Shown one piece after another: positions 62,473-64,000 of a stretch of DNA of 64,000 nt (position 1 is its first letter; each line of letters starts with the position of its first letter). Position numbers and translations under genes: made by a program. The stretch spans positions 1 through 64,000 of the forward strand of contig CAVOPA010000013.1 of assembly GCA_963697705.1 (NCBI GenBank), in the 5' to 3' direction. Below the pieces are notes generated by a model that was given only the letters and a program-made list of their open reading frames with translations, searched no databases and was not told where the DNA came from. Origin of the DNA: CAVUCH01 sp963697705 (GTDB lineage Bacteria; Acidobacteriota; Vicinamibacteria; Vicinamibacterales; JAENWD01).

Positions 62473-63384
62473 CTGCCCGCGGACCTTCCCCCGAACCCGT
62501 GCGACTTCGGCCGGCCCATCGCCGAGCGCGTCGTCCTGCGCCCGCGCGCAGACACGTTCTATTCGCGCGACACGCTCAATCCCGACCTCGTGCGTGTTCC
62601 CGGCGGCTACCGCCTCTACTTCTCCGGCAACGAGCGGGCGACCGACGCGGGCTACTGGCAGACCGGCCTCGCCGTCGCGGACTCGCCGCTGGGGCCCTTC
62701 CGTGTCCGGCCGAGGCTGCGATTTCCGTTCCTGAATGGCGGCACGGTCTGGGACGGGCGCCGCTACTGGCACGCCGCGAACAAGACGGTCGACATCGGCG
62801 GCAGCGGCCCCGGCGCGCTCTACCGCTCACGAGACGGACGTCACTGGCGCCGGCTCGCCGACGTGCCCGCGCCCCCGCCGCCCGCCTGGGACGCGTACCG
62901 CTCCGATTTCTATGTGGTCAAGCGCCGCAACGGGCTCAACATCCACTACGCCGGCCGGCCCGGTCCATCCGGCGCGGATCTCGGCATGCTGCGCTATCGG
63001 CACGGCCGTTTCCTCGGCAGCAAGCAGGTGTTCGTGCGGACGTGGCCGGAGTGGGACGGCCTCGACCTCGGCGAGCCTTCCCTTTTTCACGCGCGCGGCC
63101 GCGACTACCTGCTCTACGCGGCGCTCGGCGAGAACGGCGGGCCACGGCGGATCGGCCTCGCCTACCGAACTGACGCAGGCTTCGTGCGCTGCCCGCGTCC
63201 CTTCGTAAAGCTGTCGCCGCGCTACCCCCAGAACGCGATCGACCCCGAGCCGCTGGTGCAGAACGGGCGGCTCTACCTCTACTTCGGCGGCGGCGTGACG
63301 CCGAGCCTCGGCGGCCATATGCACGGCACGATCTGGCTGCGCGTCTATCACGCACGGGCTCCCAGCCGGCGTCCTGGACCGTGA
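62473..63384 (+). CDS. GH43/GH130-like five-bladed propeller glycosidase
   Basis: 303 residues from the proposed CTG. Beta-propeller repeats of GH43/GH32/GH130 type: TLNPDLVRVPGGYRLYFSGNERATDAGYWQTGLAVADSPLGPF (first catalytic Asp region NPD), FLNGGTVWDGRRYWHAANKTVD, YRSDFYVVKRRNGLNIHYAGRPG, DLGEPSLFHARGRDYLLYAALGENGGPRRIGLAYR (EPS region) and QNAIDPEPLVQNGRLYLYFGGG. No signal peptide from this start; the frame upstream is open to 62128 but crosses the opposing promoter. Could also be a binding protein. Sugar specificity unknown. Confidence 0.75.
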   Translation: MPADLPPNPCDFGRPIAERVVLRPRADTFYSRDTLNPDLVRVPGGYRLYFSGNERATDAGYWQTGLAVADSPLGPFRVRPRLRFPFLNGGTVWDGRRYWHAANKTVDIGGSGPGALYRSRDGRHWRRLADVPAPPPPAWDAYRSDFYVVKRRNGLNIHYAGRPGPSGADLGMLRYRHGRFLGSKQVFVRTWPEWDGLDLGEPSLFHARGRDYLLYAALGENGGPRRIGLAYRTDAGFVRCPRPFVKLSPRYPQNAIDPEPLVQNGRLYLYFGGGVTPSLGGHMHGTIWLRVYHARAPSRRPGP

Positions 63385-63405
63385 ATCTCGCAGCTTCGTT
63401 CGCGC

Positions 63406-63858
63406 TCAGGGCGTGCCGACCGGCTCGCTCGGGACCGCGCCGGCGGTGGTGAGGTCGTCTCCGACGTGAGGGAGCGGCTCCGCGTGTCCGGGGGCGCCGT
63501 TCCCGGCAGCCGCGATCGCTGACAGCAGCGAGAACACGCCGGCTATCGCGAGCACCCCGTTGCGAGGCTGGCGCGGTATGGCCGGGCCGGCTGCCCACGT
63601 GGCGCCGAAGTCGACCGCGTCGCAGATCGCGGCCGCCGACAACCACTGCCGCGCCGAGCCGTCGTTGCGCGCCACCGCCTGCATGCCGCCGAGGCCGACT
63701 GCGAGGTCGCGTGCGCCCACGGCGCGAGCGAGTACCTGCGCGCCGGGAAGCCGTGCCTGCTTCCCGATCCAGCCCCGCTCCATGAGCTTCGGTTGGGCGA
63801 TGAAGGCGACGCCGAAGACGAAGCGGCCGAATGAGATGAGACCCGCGAGAATGCGCAT
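63406..63858 (-). CDS. DUF4267-like membrane protein
   Basis: 150 residues. Three or four hydrophobic segments; motif region VLARAVGARDLAVGLGGMQAVA with ARD, SAAAICDAVDFGATWAAG and NGVLAIAGVFSLLSAIAAAG fits the DUF4267/DoxX-related group. Function unknown. ATG; TAGACA 6 bases upstream differs from TANNNT only at the last base. Convergent with the propeller gene. Confidence 0.7.
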   Translation of the reverse strand: MRILAGLISFGRFVFGVAFIAQPKLMERGWIGKQARLPGAQVLARAVGARDLAVGLGGMQAVARNDGSARQWLSAAAICDAVDFGATWAAGPAIPRQPRNGVLAIAGVFSLLSAIAAAGNGAPGHAEPLPHVGDDLTTAGAVPSEPVGTP

Positions 63859-63916
63859 ACGGGTTGTCTACCAGACCGGGGGAACGACCGCGCGCGGTCG
63901 GGATACTCGGCGGGCG

Positions 63917-64000
63917 ATGTCGCAGGAGAACGTGAAGGTGGTGCGCGAGCTCTACGAGCTCTTCCCGGATCTGGCTGCTCCACCACCTGCAACCGAGTTC
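63917..64000 (+). CDS. SnoaL-like (NTF2-fold) protein, 5' end
   Basis: First 28 codons, continuing past the right edge. MSQENVKVVRELYELF is the start of a large SnoaL-like family that is abundant in Solirubrobacterales genomes. These small alpha-beta barrels bind or isomerise hydrophobic molecules. ATG is 9 bases after GATACT (63902-63907). The rest cannot be judged. Confidence 0.75.
   Translation, partial: MSQENVKVVRELYELFPDLAAPPPATEF

Overview
The window looks like a chromosomal segment of a very GC-rich actinobacterium. Gene content (a KorAB 2-oxoacid:ferredoxin oxidoreductase, three-subunit proton-translocating transhydrogenase, many SDR/VOC/MBL-fold and P450 enzymes, a SnoaL-like protein beginning MSQENVKVVR) and the abundance of leaderless promoters suggest class Thermoleophilia (Solirubrobacterales); this is an inference from protein style, not a marker-gene result. 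No rRNA, tRNA, CRISPR array, phage or plasmid backbone was seen. Nineteen genes carry about 33 apparent single-base frameshifts, in core and accessory genes alike, so the sequence is most likely an uncorrected assembly; I annotate these genes as one CDS and state where the frame moves.

Layout. 0-8 kb: korAB, a secreted DUF1254 protein and pntAA-pntAB-pntB (ferredoxin and NADPH redox supply). 8-16 kb: RemA-like DUF370, SDR, rhodanese, PfkB kinase, ArfB-type ribosome-rescue hydrolase, a paired-hairpin intergenic region, then an HxlR regulator divergent from two HtrA-like proteases and a truncated hemoglobin, and an NlpC/P60 lipoprotein. 16-26 kb: ferredoxin, aldehyde dehydrogenase, DipZ, a membrane SpoIIE/RsbW-like phosphatase with its STAS partner, PhzF, PAS, MBL and VOC proteins. 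26-33.5 kb: GHMP sugar kinase, secreted GH1 glycosidase, AzlCD, two MBL hydrolases, and a fatty-acid desaturase with a cyclopropane synthase. 33.5-42 kb: a tightly overlapped ATP-grasp / class I amidotransferase-like hydrolase / GCS2 ligase operon, a two-component system flanked by two small repeat-rich exported proteins, a hemolysin-III protein and an acyl-CoA dehydrogenase. 42-52 kb: PucR-type regulator, aldo/keto reductase, HNH nuclease, PLC-like protein, a second HxlR regulator facing a CMD protein, SRPBCC, a GH-A glycosidase, methyltransferase and a DEAD-box helicase divergent from cspA. 52-64 kb: enoyl-CoA hydratase, P450, thioesterase, a MITE-like element, a large secreted protein, SDR plus flavin monooxygenase, patatin, DUF2630, a TolB-like propeller, a GH43-like propeller, and the start of a SnoaL-like gene.

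The most unusual signals are non-coding: (i) a dispersed element of about 200 bp present in three clear copies (234-442, 50702-50832, 61130-61335) and one diverged copy (25945-26102), whose central hairpin is preserved by compensating changes; (ii) two copies of a precisely spaced long-hairpin/short-hairpin unit at 10843-10928 and 10989-11070; (iii) a TANNNT hexamer 6-9 bases upstream of 28 predicted start codons, the signature of leaderless transcripts, including one apparent CTG start; (iv) five convergent gene pairs that share one CTAG as both stop codons. Among the proteins, the ATP-grasp/hydrolase/GCS2 operon and the two-component system with matching 11-base-period direct repeats upstream of two exported proteins are the best leads for undescribed functions.
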